A stretch of 64,000 nt of DNA, from NCBI GenBank assembly GCA_903896925.1, contig CAITZM010000020.1:62001-126000 (forward strand), written 5' to 3'. The position numbers and the translations under genes are program-made. This DNA is from an uncultured Lentisphaerota bacterium. Its GTDB lineage: Bacteria; Verrucomicrobiota; Kiritimatiellia; CAIQIC01. Every line of letters starts with the position of its first letter. The first letter of the stretch is position 1. Positions 1 through 8,049 of this stretch are shown piece by piece. The notes beneath the pieces are model-generated. The model did not search any database, was not told the DNA's origin, and saw only the letters and a list, made by a program, of their open reading frames with translations.

Positions 1-1
1 G

Positions 2-241
2 GACCGGCAGATCGCCATGCGCGACGTTGGGCCGCGGATCAAGGCCGCCGTCGCCAAGCTTCCGCTCGAGCAGCGCGAGGTGTTCTTGATGCGGATGGAG
101 GGCGACCTGCCCTTCAAGGAGATCGCCCGCATCCAGAAGGTGTCTATCAACACCGCGCTGGCGCGGATGCAGTATGCGCTGAACAAGCTGCGGCAGGAAT
201 TAAAAAGCGATTACGCGGATTTATCGGGGATACGAACATGA
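2..241 (+). CDS. ECF-type RNA polymerase sigma factor, C-terminal part (5' truncated by window edge)
   Basis: Only the last 79 residues are in the window, and the frame is open to the left edge. They form a typical sigma-70 region 4: the stretch LPLEQREVFLMRMEG followed by FKEIARIQKVSINTALARM is the helix-turn-helix that contacts the -35 element, and it ends in a basic helix (ALNKLRQEL). The missing upstream part should contain region 2. The stop codon overlaps the start of the next gene (ATGA at 238-241), and that gene has the zinc-finger/transmembrane layout of an anti-sigma factor, so the two are probably co-transcribed and act as a sigma/anti-sigma pair that senses something in the envelope. 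The family is clear; the regulon cannot be told from the sequence. Confidence 0.9.
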   Translation, partial: DRQIAMRDVGPRIKAAVAKLPLEQREVFLMRMEGDLPFKEIARIQKVSINTALARMQYALNKLRQELKSDYADLSGIRT

Positions 242-753
242 AGTGCGAACAAGCAAAACTGAATATTCTGATGGCTGACGCCGGGGAGCTGGTGCCCTGG
301 CGGCGGTCCGCGCTCGCGCGGCATCTGGGTGCCTGCGCCGAGTGCCGCCAGTACCGCGACGATCTGCGGCAGCTGGCGGAGGCGACGCGCGCCGAGCCGC
401 AGCCGGCCGTGGATGCGTTTGCGATGCGGCTGATCATGAACGAGGCGCAACGGGTGTCCGCGCGCCGCCCGGCTCCAAGCCTTGGCCGCCGGCTGCTCGG
501 CGTTTTCCAGGCCTGGGAAGTCCCCAGCTTGAAGCCGGCGCTTGCGGCGGCGGCGGCGGCGCTGCTGCTGGTGGGAAGCGCGTGGATAGTGAGCCAGCAT
601 GGCGGGGTGGGCATGGCGTGGAACGATGGCGTGGACCAGCAGCTCGAACGGCTGCAGGACACCTTGGCTTTGTTCTCGTCGGATGACCTGCCGCACGCCG
701 GCGCCAGCGAACTGGAAAACATCGCCAACGAACTGCTCGAGGTCGAGGGCTGA
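238..753 (+). CDS. Putative membrane anti-sigma factor with zinc-finger (zf-HC2-like) N-terminus
   Basis: A 171-residue protein. The N-terminus has C3 and then H29-x3-C33-x2-C36 (HLGACAEC), the metal-binding signature of ZAS/zf-HC2 anti-sigma domains that hold an ECF sigma factor at the membrane. A single alanine/leucine-rich transmembrane segment lies at about residues 101-119, leaving a short acidic periplasmic tail of about 50 residues. It overlaps the sigma gene by 4 nt upstream and the next gene by 3 nt downstream (TGATG), so all three should be one operon. Oddity: codons about 78-95 contain two copies of a palindromic repeat otherwise found in intergenic DNA (centres 479.5 and 511.5). 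Function is inferred from domain layout and context. Confidence 0.8.
   Translation: MKCEQAKLNILMADAGELVPWRRSALARHLGACAECRQYRDDLRQLAEATRAEPQPAVDAFAMRLIMNEAQRVSARRPAPSLGRRLLGVFQAWEVPSLKPALAAAAAALLLVGSAWIVSQHGGVGMAWNDGVDQQLERLQDTLALFSSDDLPHAGASELENIANELLEVEG
471..520. repeat. Two units of the 32-bp-phased palindrome, inside the anti-sigma CDS
   Basis: Unit 1 at 471-488 (GGCTCC AAGCCT TGGCCG) and unit 2 at 503-520 (TTTTCC AGGCCT GGGAAG). Their centres, 479.5 and 511.5, are exactly 32 bp apart, the same period as the intergenic arrays upstream of argJ and ilvD. Here the repeats are translated (GVFQAWEVP). Confidence 0.6.
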
Positions 754-1439
754 TGTCCATGCTGCGGCACGGTCTGCTCCTCGTGGGTTGTCTGGCGGCG
801 GGCATGGCGTGCCGCGCGGTGGAGTCGCAGGGCGAGCCGCCGGCCGGCAAGGCGAAGGTGGAGGCGCAGCGGCCGGCGGGCGAAGGCGCCTCCAGGACCA
901 ATGCCGTCGAGGCCTGGCTGCGGCATCTGCAGTCCCGCAATCCGGAGGAATTCGAGCGCCTGAGCAAGCTGCGCGTCGAAAACCCCGAAGCCTTCCAGAA
1001 GCTGCTGAAGGAGCGGCTCGAGCGGATGCGCGAGAGCAAGCTGGAGGAAGTGCCGCGCGTCAAGGCCTTCATGGAGAAGATGACGCCGGAGGAGCGCGAG
1101 CAGTTTTTGAAGCGGCTGCGCGAGGGCGGCGGCAAGCTGCGCGAGGACTGGGCGCGGCACACCGCCGACCTCGACAAATACGAGCAGGACGCGCGCAAGC
1201 TGGTGGCGGCCTACAAGGCGGCCGCGAACGACGACAAGAAGAAGCTGCGGGCCGACCTGAAGAAGAATGTCGCGGAGACGTTCGAGCTGCGCGAGAAGGC
1301 CCGGCAGGAAGTCATCCAGCGCATGGAAGGCCAGCTGGCAAAGCTCAAGAAGGATTCGGAAAAGCGCAAGGCCGACCGCGATGCGATCGTCGAAACCCGC
1401 CTGAAGGAATTGCTGGCTGAAGCGTCGCCGAAGAAGTGA
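753..1439 (+). CDS. Exported or membrane-anchored coiled-coil protein of unknown function
   Basis: A 228-residue protein. A hydrophobic N-terminus (RHGLLLVGCLAAGMA) looks like a signal peptide or anchor; LVGC at residues 10-13 could be a lipobox but the hydrophobic core before it is short. The rest is strongly charged and helical, with repeated E/K/R-rich segments (residues about 60-225) that predict long coiled coils, and no cysteines after residue 20. The start overlaps the preceding anti-sigma gene (TGATG), so it is the third gene of a sigma/anti-sigma operon, and by position could be a periplasmic partner or sensor in the manner of Spy/CpxP-like proteins. That role is only inference; I do not recognise the family. 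Confidence 0.65.
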   Translation: MSMLRHGLLLVGCLAAGMACRAVESQGEPPAGKAKVEAQRPAGEGASRTNAVEAWLRHLQSRNPEEFERLSKLRVENPEAFQKLLKERLERMRESKLEEVPRVKAFMEKMTPEEREQFLKRLREGGGKLREDWARHTADLDKYEQDARKLVAAYKAAANDDKKKLRADLKKNVAETFELREKARQEVIQRMEGQLAKLKKDSEKRKADRDAIVETRLKELLAEASPKK

Positions 1440-1544
1440 TTTCCTCCCCCCACCGCGGCGTGTTTCGCGTGCCGCCGGATCCTGTTTTTTTCTGTAACGC
1501 AGCCTTGGTGAAAGGGTCTGGCGTGATCATGTCCGTCTCCCCTG

Positions 1545-1573
1545 TTGCTTTTCCACCGTTCCCGCACTATCTT
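1545..1573 (+). promoter_or_regulatory. Candidate promoter of ssrA
   Basis: TTGCTT at 1545-1550 and TATCTT at 1568-1573 with a 17-nt spacer would start transcription near 1580, about 18 nt before the mature tmRNA 5' end. Fits a sigma-70 promoter by spacing; hexamers are imperfect. Confidence 0.5.
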
Positions 1574-1597
1574 CCGCCCAGTTCTTTCGCAATTTAT

Positions 1598-1948
1598 GGG
1601 GGCGCACCGGTTTCGACGGATATGTTGGAGCTGGCGTCGCGCGCCGAGGAACCCGGTTGGCCTCGTAAAAAAATCCGGGAAAAAACATAAAAGCCAACAA
1701 CGAAATGGCCCTCGCGGCTTAATTGCTGCGACGTTCCGCCGCTGACACCTGCTAGGTGGATGGAACGATGCTGCAGGCATGCACCGACTCCGGGTGGCCG
1801 GGAGAAGGGGCGAGAAAATTACGTGGCCGCTGGTCTTGCGGATGGCCCGTTCACTGGCAGTCCGTCGGACGAGATCCAAAGGTGAAACACGCGCGTAGAC
1901 ACGTCGGTAACTCATGTTCGGACGCGGGTTCAATTCCCGCCGCCTCCA
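1598..1948 (+). ncRNA. ssrA: Transfer-messenger RNA (tmRNA)
   Basis: A one-piece tmRNA of about 351 nt, which rescues stalled ribosomes with SmpB. The 5' end GGGGGCG (1598-1604) pairs with CGCCTCC (1941-1947) to form the acceptor stem, and the conserved GGTTTCGAC follows at 1609-1617. A T-arm (GCGGG TTCAATT CCCGC, 1924-1940) precedes the acceptor strand. The pseudoknot motif CCGAGG...GGCCTCG and the A-rich segment before the tag resemble the E. coli RNA closely. The tag reading frame begins with resume codon GCC at 1694 and ends at TAA 1721-1723, giving A-N-N-E-M-A-L-A-A, a normal proteolysis tag ending in ALAA. The discriminator A (1948) is followed by TT, so the terminal CCA is not encoded and must be added enzymatically. 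Confidence 0.95.
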
Positions 1949-2247
1949 TTCGACGCGTCCCGTGCTGCGCACGGGACTTGCTCATGGCAGGCCAGCGAGG
2001 GGTGGATCAAGCACCGACGCGGCGAATGCCCTGAGCAAGCGAGTCCGCGAGCGCGTCGAAGGGCTGCCGATCGCGAAAGAGATAGGCTGACCCCAGTTGC
2101 GACGCGTCCCGTGCTGCGCACGGGACTTGCTCACCTGTGTTGAGCTTCGTCGAAACATGGCAGGCCAGCGAAGGTTGATCAAAACCGGACGCGGCGAACG
2201 GCAGTCAGCGGACAGTTGTTCATGGCCGATGCGACTAAAGGTCGCCC
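1949..2247. repeat. Repeat patch between ssrA and the GIY-YIG gene
   Basis: No gene is visible. A 34-nt sequence starting CGACGCGTCCCGTGC occurs identically at 1951-1984 and 2100-2133; each copy contains the 9-bp hairpin GTCCCGTGC/GCACGGGAC. The sequence following each copy is also partly shared (CATGGCAGGCCAGCGA at 1983 and 2155, then GATCAA and GACGCGGCGAA), so this is a degenerate direct duplication of about 85-100 bp. Between them lies CCCTGAGC...TCGAAGGG (2029-2063), a split form of the CCCTGAGC-CTG-TCGAAGGG palindrome whose intact form is at 16991. The 3' end of ssrA is not duplicated here, so there is no sign of an integrated island. Confidence 0.7.
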
Positions 2248-2586
2248 ATGTCCTTCTGGGTTTACATACTGCGATGTACCGATGGGTCTTATTATGTCGG
2301 ACACACCTCCGATCTCGAGGAGCGGGTGGCTTGTCATAACGCGGGCCGCGGTGCGGTCTTCACGGCCGTCCGGTTGCCCGTGACACTGGTTTATTCCGAA
2401 ATGCTCGTTACAGAAAGCGCTGCCACCGCGCGGGAGCTGCAGCTCAAGAAGTGGTCGCACGCGAAAAAAGAGGCCTTGGTACAGGGTGAACCCCAGCGCC
2501 TGCATACACTGAGCATTAGTCGGGACCATAAGAAACCCGTGGCCCCTCTGCGCCTCACCCGGTCATCTGCCTCCACGTTGGGTTGA
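2248..2586 (+). CDS. GIY-YIG nuclease domain protein
   Basis: A 112-residue protein consisting mainly of one GIY-YIG domain: VYILRC (residues 5-10) stands for GIY and YYVG (15-18) for YIG, followed by the conserved arginine region LEERVACHN and a glutamate-containing helix ending KKWSHAKKEAL, where the family has the metal-binding Glu. Small stand-alone members of this type (YhbQ/UPF0213 group) are common and mostly of unknown role, with structure-selective DNA nuclease activity suggested for some. The C-terminal 30 residues are low-complexity and may be a run-on. It sits alone between the ssrA repeat patch and the minus-strand polyphosphate genes. Confidence 0.8.
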   Translation: MSFWVYILRCTDGSYYVGHTSDLEERVACHNAGRGAVFTAVRLPVTLVYSEMLVTESAATARELQLKKWSHAKKEALVQGEPQRLHTLSISRDHKKPVAPLRLTRSSASTLG

Positions 2587-2746
2587 GTTCGTGGCTCGCG
2601 GTGGGGGGCGGTTCACGCCGCCTGTGCCGCGCGCTTCCAATCCGGTCCGCACTCTTCCAGTTGCTCCCGCAGTTCCCGCGCGGCGGATTCACGCTGCCGG
2701 GCAGACGGACCAAGGCCGCATGGCCACCGCACCCCCATCCACCACC

Positions 2747-3580
2747 TCACCCGGCGATCTTCTTCCACGCCTTGCTGAACTTGGCGAGGCCGGCCTTGCG
2801 GCGCGCGCGCAGTTTGGCGGTGAGGGCGGCGGGCGCGTGCAGGTTGGAATTGAGCAAAAATTCGAGCAGCACATCGGCGTCGTGGGTCTGGCCGAGCGCG
2901 CTTTGCGCGGCGCGGTAGCGGAGCGCCCGTTGCGTCCACAGGCGGCGGTCCTTGCGGTCGGCGACGGACGCGGCGAAAAACTCGGCGAGGTAGCGGGCGC
3001 GGCGGCAGGCGATCCGCAGCTTGTGCGCGCGCTCCAGTTCCCGCCAGCGCGGATGGGCGGCCCGCTTGGCGGCGAGCGCGGCACCCGCCTCCCAACAGCG
3101 GCGCAGGGCCGGGGTGGGGCGCATGCGCGCGCCGGGCCTGGCGAGCGCGGCGGGCAGGGCCTTGTCGAGCAGGAGCCGGGTGTCGCGCTTCAGTCGTGCC
3201 CAGGTGGGGCTGCGCAGCAGCGCTGCGGGGCGCGCGTTGGTTTTTTTCAGCAGGGCCGTCGCCTGGCGCAGGAAGGCGGGTGTGACGCCGGGGAGTTCGC
3301 GCAGCATGCCTCGCCAGACATCGGCATCGCGCAGCGGGCTCAGGTCGTCCGAAAACTTCTGCCAGCGGTGTGCCAGCGCGGTGGCGGCGGTCGGCGCCAG
3401 CGGTTCCTCCAAGGCGCGCAGCAACACGCGCAGGCGGCGGATGGACACGCGCAGGTCGTGCATCGCCACGACGTCGCCGGCGCTGACGCCGCATTCGGTG
3501 TCGAGCAGTCGTTTAAATTGCTGCCGCAGTTCCTGCGCGATACTGGCGGCGGCGTCGGCAAACTGGATCCGCAATTTCAT
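2747..3580 (-). CDS. CHAD domain protein
   Basis: A 277-residue, arginine- and alanine-rich helical protein. The N-terminal part carries the CHAD signature: conserved histidines and basic residues in HDLRVSIRRLRVLLRALEEPL (residues about 42-62) and a second repeat with RIACRRARYLAEFF near residue 205. CHAD domains bind inorganic polyphosphate through their basic surface. The start overlaps the stop of ppk (ATGA at 3577-3580), so it is translated with the polyphosphate kinase and very likely acts on or binds the product. No N-terminal CYTH domain is fused to it, unlike the common CYTH-CHAD arrangement. Confidence 0.88.
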   Translation of the reverse strand: MKLRIQFADAAASIAQELRQQFKRLLDTECGVSAGDVVAMHDLRVSIRRLRVLLRALEEPLAPTAATALAHRWQKFSDDLSPLRDADVWRGMLRELPGVTPAFLRQATALLKKTNARPAALLRSPTWARLKRDTRLLLDKALPAALARPGARMRPTPALRRCWEAGAALAAKRAAHPRWRELERAHKLRIACRRARYLAEFFAASVADRKDRRLWTQRALRYRAAQSALGQTHDADVLLEFLLNSNLHAPAALTAKLRARRKAGLAKFSKAWKKIAG

Positions 3581-5697
3581 GCTTTGGCGTCGGGCTTGGC
3601 CGGCCGCACCGGCTCGAACACGACTTCTTTCTGCCTCACGCTGGTGGCCTTGGCGGCTTCCCGGGCGAGCTTGAAGAAGGTTTCCTGCGCGTGGACGGCC
3701 TTGCGCTTGCCGGACGGCGTGAGGCGCGCCCACGTGCCGTCGCTGTGCAGGCTGCGCCCTTGCACGTTGTCGGCGAGGCACGTTTCCAGGATGCCGAGCA
3801 GCCGCGAGCTGGCTGCGGGGTCCTCGACCGGCACGAGCAGCTCGACGCGGCGGTCGAGGTTGCGCGGCATCCAGTCGGCGCTGGAGATGAACATCAGCGG
3901 CTCGCCGCCGTTGAGGAAATACATGACGCGCGCGTGCTCGAGGTAGCGGTCGATGATGCTGACCACGGTAATGTTTTCGCTCAGGCCCGGCACGCCGGGG
4001 CGCAGGCAGCAGATGCCGCGCACGTTGAGCTGCACCTGCACGCCGGCCTGCGAGGCCTCGTAGAGCGCGTCCATCATCGTCACATCCACCAGCGAATTCA
4101 CCTTGATGATGATGCGCGCGGTCTGGCCCTGCTTGCTGCGCTCGGTCTCGTTCTGGATCAGCTCCAGCAGCCGGTCGCGCAGCGTGAGCGGCGCGGCCTC
4201 CACCTTGCGGAACGGCATCGGCTGCGCGTAGCCGGTGATCATGTTGAAGAGCGCGGAGGCGTCGGCACCGAAGTCGTCGTTGCACGTCATCAGGCTCACG
4301 TCGGAGTAGATCCGGGCCGTCTTCTCGTTGTAGGTGCCGGTGCCGAAGTGCACGTAGCGCCGCAGGCCGGCGGCCTCGCGCCGCACGACGAGGCAGGCCT
4401 TGGCGTGGACCTTCAGCCCGCGCAGCCCGTAGATCACCTGCGCGCCGGCGCGCTCGAGGCTTTCGGCCCAGCTGATGTTGCGCGCCTCGTCGAAGCGCGC
4501 CTTGAGCTCGACGAGCACGGTGACGTGCTTGTCGTGCTCCGCCGCGCGCGCCAGCGCCGCGACGATCTGGCTGTTCTCGCTCGCCCGGTACAGGATCTGT
4601 TTGATCGCCAGCACGTGCGGATCGTCGGCGGCCTCGTTCACGAAGCGCACGACGGGGTCGAAGCTTTCGTAGGGATGGAACAGCAGGAGGTCCTGCCGCG
4701 CGATGGCGTCGAACAGGGACTCCTCGGGCTTCAGGGCGGGCGAGGGCTGGGGCGGCCAGTCCTCCTCCTGCAGCGCCGGAAAATTCGGCGTCGAGGCGAT
4801 GCGGAAGAACGCGGCGAGCCCGAGCGGGCCGGGCGTGGCGTAGACATCGCGCGCCTCGACGTCGAGCACCGCCTTCAGATAATCCAGGGTTTTCGCGCTG
4901 GCGTTGGCGCCGATTTCCAGGCGGATGCAGGCGCTCTGCCGGCGCTCGGTCAGGATTTCCTTCATGTCTTCAAGGAGGTCGCCGGCCTGATCCTCGCGCA
5001 GCGTCAGGTCCGCGTTGCGCGTCAGCCGGATCGGCGCGCTCTCCAGCACCTGCTCGCCGGGGAACAGTTTGGGGAGGAACAGCGCGACGAGGTCCTCGAG
5101 CAGCAGATAATGATAGCCGCGCTCCGCCGGCACGGTGAAGAAGCGGGGCACGGCGCGCGGCAGCGCGACGACGGCGAACCGGTCGCCCGCGCCGGCCTTC
5201 TTGTCCGGCGCGAGGCGCACGAGCAGGTTCACGGTCAGCCCGGGCAGCAGCGGGAAGTTGGTGTCGGGCTCCAGCGCCATCGGCGTGACCACGGGATAGA
5301 TGTCGTGATCGAACAGCCGCTCGATGTATTGCGCCTGCTCCGGCGAGAGGTCGGCGCACGTGCGCCGCCGGATGCCGGCGAGCGCGAGCTGCGGCTCCAG
5401 TTCCTTGAGCAGGATGTCGTATTGCGCCGCGACGAGCGCGTGCGTGGCCTCGCTGACGCGCGCGAGCTGCTCCTCCGGCGTCAGGCCGGTCGGGTCGGGC
5501 TCGGCGTCGGGCGCCTGGCCTTGCAGCCCGCCGACGCGCACCATCATGAACTCGTCGAGGTTCGAGCCGGTGATGGCGACAAACTTCAGGCGCGTCAGCA
5601 GCGGCCGCTCCGGGTTGGCGGCCTCGTCGAGCACGCGCTGGTTGAACGCGAGCCAGCTCAGTTCGCGGTTAAGATAGTTGGATGTTTTTTTGCTCAT
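3577..5697 (-). CDS. ppk: Polyphosphate kinase (PPK1)
   Basis: A 706-residue PPK1 (family about 690-720) that polymerises the gamma phosphate of ATP into polyphosphate. It opens with the family N-terminus NYLNRELSWLAFNQRVLDEA and FVAITGSNLDEFMM. The active-site histidines fall at H431 (LKVHAKACLV), the phosphorylated residue, and H450 (YVHFGTGTYNEKTARIY), matching H435 and H454 of E. coli. The phospholipase-D-like second domain contains VNSLVDVTMMDALYEAS and WMPRNLDRRVELLVPV. Translation is coupled to the CHAD gene downstream; ppx lies 217 bp upstream on the same strand, so the three genes form a polyphosphate module. Confidence 0.97.
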   Translation of the reverse strand: MSKKTSNYLNRELSWLAFNQRVLDEAANPERPLLTRLKFVAITGSNLDEFMMVRVGGLQGQAPDAEPDPTGLTPEEQLARVSEATHALVAAQYDILLKELEPQLALAGIRRRTCADLSPEQAQYIERLFDHDIYPVVTPMALEPDTNFPLLPGLTVNLLVRLAPDKKAGAGDRFAVVALPRAVPRFFTVPAERGYHYLLLEDLVALFLPKLFPGEQVLESAPIRLTRNADLTLREDQAGDLLEDMKEILTERRQSACIRLEIGANASAKTLDYLKAVLDVEARDVYATPGPLGLAAFFRIASTPNFPALQEEDWPPQPSPALKPEESLFDAIARQDLLLFHPYESFDPVVRFVNEAADDPHVLAIKQILYRASENSQIVAALARAAEHDKHVTVLVELKARFDEARNISWAESLERAGAQVIYGLRGLKVHAKACLVVRREAAGLRRYVHFGTGTYNEKTARIYSDVSLMTCNDDFGADASALFNMITGYAQPMPFRKVEAAPLTLRDRLLELIQNETERSKQGQTARIIIKVNSLVDVTMMDALYEASQAGVQVQLNVRGICCLRPGVPGLSENITVVSIIDRYLEHARVMYFLNGGEPLMFISSADWMPRNLDRRVELLVPVEDPAASSRLLGILETCLADNVQGRSLHSDGTWARLTPSGKRKAVHAQETFFKLAREAAKATSVRQKEVVFEPVRPAKPDAKA

Positions 5698-5914
5698 GGG
5701 GGAAAGACATGGGGGGCTGGAGCATGGGAGAACTGGAATGATGGGAACCGGGAAAATGGAGACAGGCAGATCGGCAACTCAAACGGGAGACTCGTGCGCT
5801 GTGCGCCCGGGACGCGCCCTGTAGCGGCGTAATCAGGGGTATTGGCGGTGGTCTCTTCATCCAGCCTGTCCATCGCGCCAGTACTCCAGCACGCCAGCGC
5901 TCCGTTCTTCCGCC

Positions 5915-7519
5915 TCACGCCGGCGCCTCCGCGGTTTCTGTGCGCGCCTCGCGCAGCACGATGGCCTGGCCGAACAGTTCCTCGAACAGGTTGCCCTTCT
6001 CGCTCACCGCGAGCCGCTCGAGCGTCAGGTCCTCGATCTGCGGCACGGTCAGCACGATCCGGCCCCGCTCGCGGACGCAGGCGAAGTCCCGGACCTGCTG
6101 GCTGTGCCCGCGGTCGAGCGCGTCGGCCACGCGCAGCAGCGCGGCCATCTTGGAGACGGCGATGCGGCCGTCGCGGTCGAGCGCCGCGAACTCGGGGTGC
6201 GTGGCGGCGTTGGGCACGGCGCGCCGGTGGTAGCGGGCGACGAGCGCGATGATCGCGAGGTCCTCGCGGGTCAGGCCGAAGAGGTCGCTGTTCGCGATGA
6301 GGTAGAGCGAATGCTTGTGGTGGCTGCGGTTGCTGACGAAGCCGCCGATCTCGTGCAGGATCGCCGCCGCCTGCAGCAGGATGAAATGGCGGCGGCCCAT
6401 GCGGTGCTCGGGCTGCAGCTCGTTGAAGAGCTTCGCGCACAGCTCCGCCACGTGCCGGGCGTGCTGTTCGTCCACCTGGTATTTGCGCGCCAGCAGCCAG
6501 GCGGCGTGCAGCACCTGCTCGCCGAAGGCGCCGCTCCAGAGGTCGCGGGTGACCATCTCGCGCAGCAGGCCGTCGCGCAGCGAGATGCGCGGCACGAGGA
6601 GCTGCTCCACCTTGAAGGCGCGGGCCAGCAGGACGTAGGCGAGCAGCGAGGCGCCGACCGTCTCCGCCTCCTGGAACGGCAGCTTGTGGCGCTTGACCAG
6701 CCGCTCCGGCGTGCTGCCGATGGTCTTCTCGGCGAAGGCGGCGAAGCTCTTGAGGTCCAGGCGTGCACAGGGGGTCTCGGCGAGCTTCGCGCCAAGCTGC
6801 GCGGCGGCGAAGCGGGCGTCGCCGCTCATGGCGATGAACCGCAGGTCCTTCATCTCCGCCGGCATGCTGCGGCGGATGGACTCCACCGTGCGCTCGATGT
6901 GCTGCGTCAGGATGCTGCGGGCGCGCTCGGCGGGCGCGCGGCACGCCTCCAGCGTCTCGTGCATGCGCAGCGAGCCGAGCTTGTAGGTCTCGGCGAACGC
7001 GACGCGGTCCTGCTGGACCAGCAGGACCTCCGTGCTGCCGCCGCCGATCTCGATGAGCAGCGCGTCCCCGTTCTTGAGGTCGGGGTCGGCGGCCGCCAGG
7101 CTCTGGAAGGCCAGGTACATCAGGCGGTTTTCCTCGGCCTCGTCAATGACGCGGACGGTGATGCCGGTCGCGGTATAGATGCGGTCGAGGAGCGTGTCGC
7201 GGTTGACGGCCTCGCGCACGGCGCTGGTGGCGACCGCGAGCACCTGGTCGGGCCGCGTGATGCCGTGTTCCTGCATGATCTGGTGGAAGCCGGTGAAAAT
7301 GGCGACGCATTGCTCGATCGTCGGCTGCTGGAGGCGGTTGCGCGTGAAGCTGTCCTTGCCGAGCGCCACGGGCTTCTGGAGCAGATCGAGCAGGCGCACC
7401 GTGCCGTCCTCGCCGATCTCGGCAAGCTGCATGCGGATGGCCAGCGTGCCCACATCGATCACGGCCACCGGATTGACGGCGGCGGGCTTGGCGCTCTCGG
7501 CGGTTTCTTTGGGGCTCAT
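5915..7519 (-). CDS. ppx: Exopolyphosphatase / guanosine pentaphosphate phosphatase with C-terminal HD-like domain
   Basis: A 534-residue Ppx/GppA enzyme of the ASKHA fold, degrading polyphosphate from the end or hydrolysing pppGpp. Seen: phosphate 1 loop AVIDVGTLAIRMQ (residues 19-31; the usual serine and asparagine of IDIGSNSxR are replaced by Thr-Leu-Ala), VATSAVREA (about 96-104), DEAEENRLMYLAF (about 126-138) with the catalytic glutamate region, and phosphate 2 loop IEIGGGSTE (157-165). The C-terminal 200 residues hold an HD-type region (HARHVAELC, AAILHEIGGFVSNRSHHKHSLYLI). It is the first gene of the minus-strand ppx-ppk-CHAD group. The altered first loop is unusual but the rest is intact. 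Confidence 0.93.
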   Translation of the reverse strand: MSPKETAESAKPAAVNPVAVIDVGTLAIRMQLAEIGEDGTVRLLDLLQKPVALGKDSFTRNRLQQPTIEQCVAIFTGFHQIMQEHGITRPDQVLAVATSAVREAVNRDTLLDRIYTATGITVRVIDEAEENRLMYLAFQSLAAADPDLKNGDALLIEIGGGSTEVLLVQQDRVAFAETYKLGSLRMHETLEACRAPAERARSILTQHIERTVESIRRSMPAEMKDLRFIAMSGDARFAAAQLGAKLAETPCARLDLKSFAAFAEKTIGSTPERLVKRHKLPFQEAETVGASLLAYVLLARAFKVEQLLVPRISLRDGLLREMVTRDLWSGAFGEQVLHAAWLLARKYQVDEQHARHVAELCAKLFNELQPEHRMGRRHFILLQAAAILHEIGGFVSNRSHHKHSLYLIANSDLFGLTREDLAIIALVARYHRRAVPNAATHPEFAALDRDGRIAVSKMAALLRVADALDRGHSQQVRDFACVRERGRIVLTVPQIEDLTLERLAVSEKGNLFEELFGQAIVLREARTETAEAPA

Positions 7520-8049
7520 ATATCTCCTGCGGCCCCACGCTAACCCAAACCGTGCCCCCCGGCAAGGCGGGAGAAATTAGGAAATGATTAGGAGGATGGC
7601 GGATGGAAAATGGAGGATGGGGGATGGCGGATGGAAGCGGACGGATGGTTGAGGCGGGCAGCCAGCGTCTTCAGCGCGGAGGGCACGTCTCGGGCGGAGC
7701 CGCTACCGCCGCCGCCACGCGCGCCCCCCTGAGTCGGGGAGAGGCAGCCGGGCAGACAACGGGATACTTTTGACGCCGACTGGCCTGTCTTGGTAAAGTG
7801 CCGGCGCTGCGATGCGTGGCGGCACGCGTGCCGCTGTCGGCGGCGTCCCGCCGCCGGATGGCACGGGCCTGTCGCTGTGCACGCGGGCTGTCGGGCGAGT
7901 CCGCTCGGGGGCGGGCGCGGAGCGATGGTTCTCGGGTCCCGCGCGCTGCAAAAAAGGGCGGCGGCGAAAAAAAACGGCGAGAAGGGTTGACAGTCTGCGA
8001 GGTCATAGTTATTCTCCGGCCCCGTTTCTGCAATCCAAAGGCACGAAGA
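7520..8049. other. 530-bp intergenic region with ATGG-rich repeat and rplM promoter
   Basis: No coding sequence with family resemblance is visible here. At 7591-7649 the DNA is built from GGATGG/AAATGG units (for example GGATGGCGGATGGAAAATGG), the same ATGG-type repeat that is inserted in ileS. A possible upstream promoter is TTGACG at 7770-7775 with an extended -10 TGG-TAAAGT (7794-7799). The strong promoter for rplM lies at 7987-8015. Confidence 0.6.
7987..8015 (+). promoter_or_regulatory. Sigma-70 promoter of the rplM-rpsI operon
   Basis: A perfect -35 TTGACA (7987-7992) and a -10 TATTCT (8010-8015) are separated by 17 nt. The start site would be near 8022, leaving a leader of about 28 nt before the rplM ATG. 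Confidence 0.75.

Noticed and set aside
1949..2247. Integrated element at the 3' end of ssrA
   Set aside because: No duplicate of the ssrA 3' end, no integrase and only one small GIY-YIG gene nearby.
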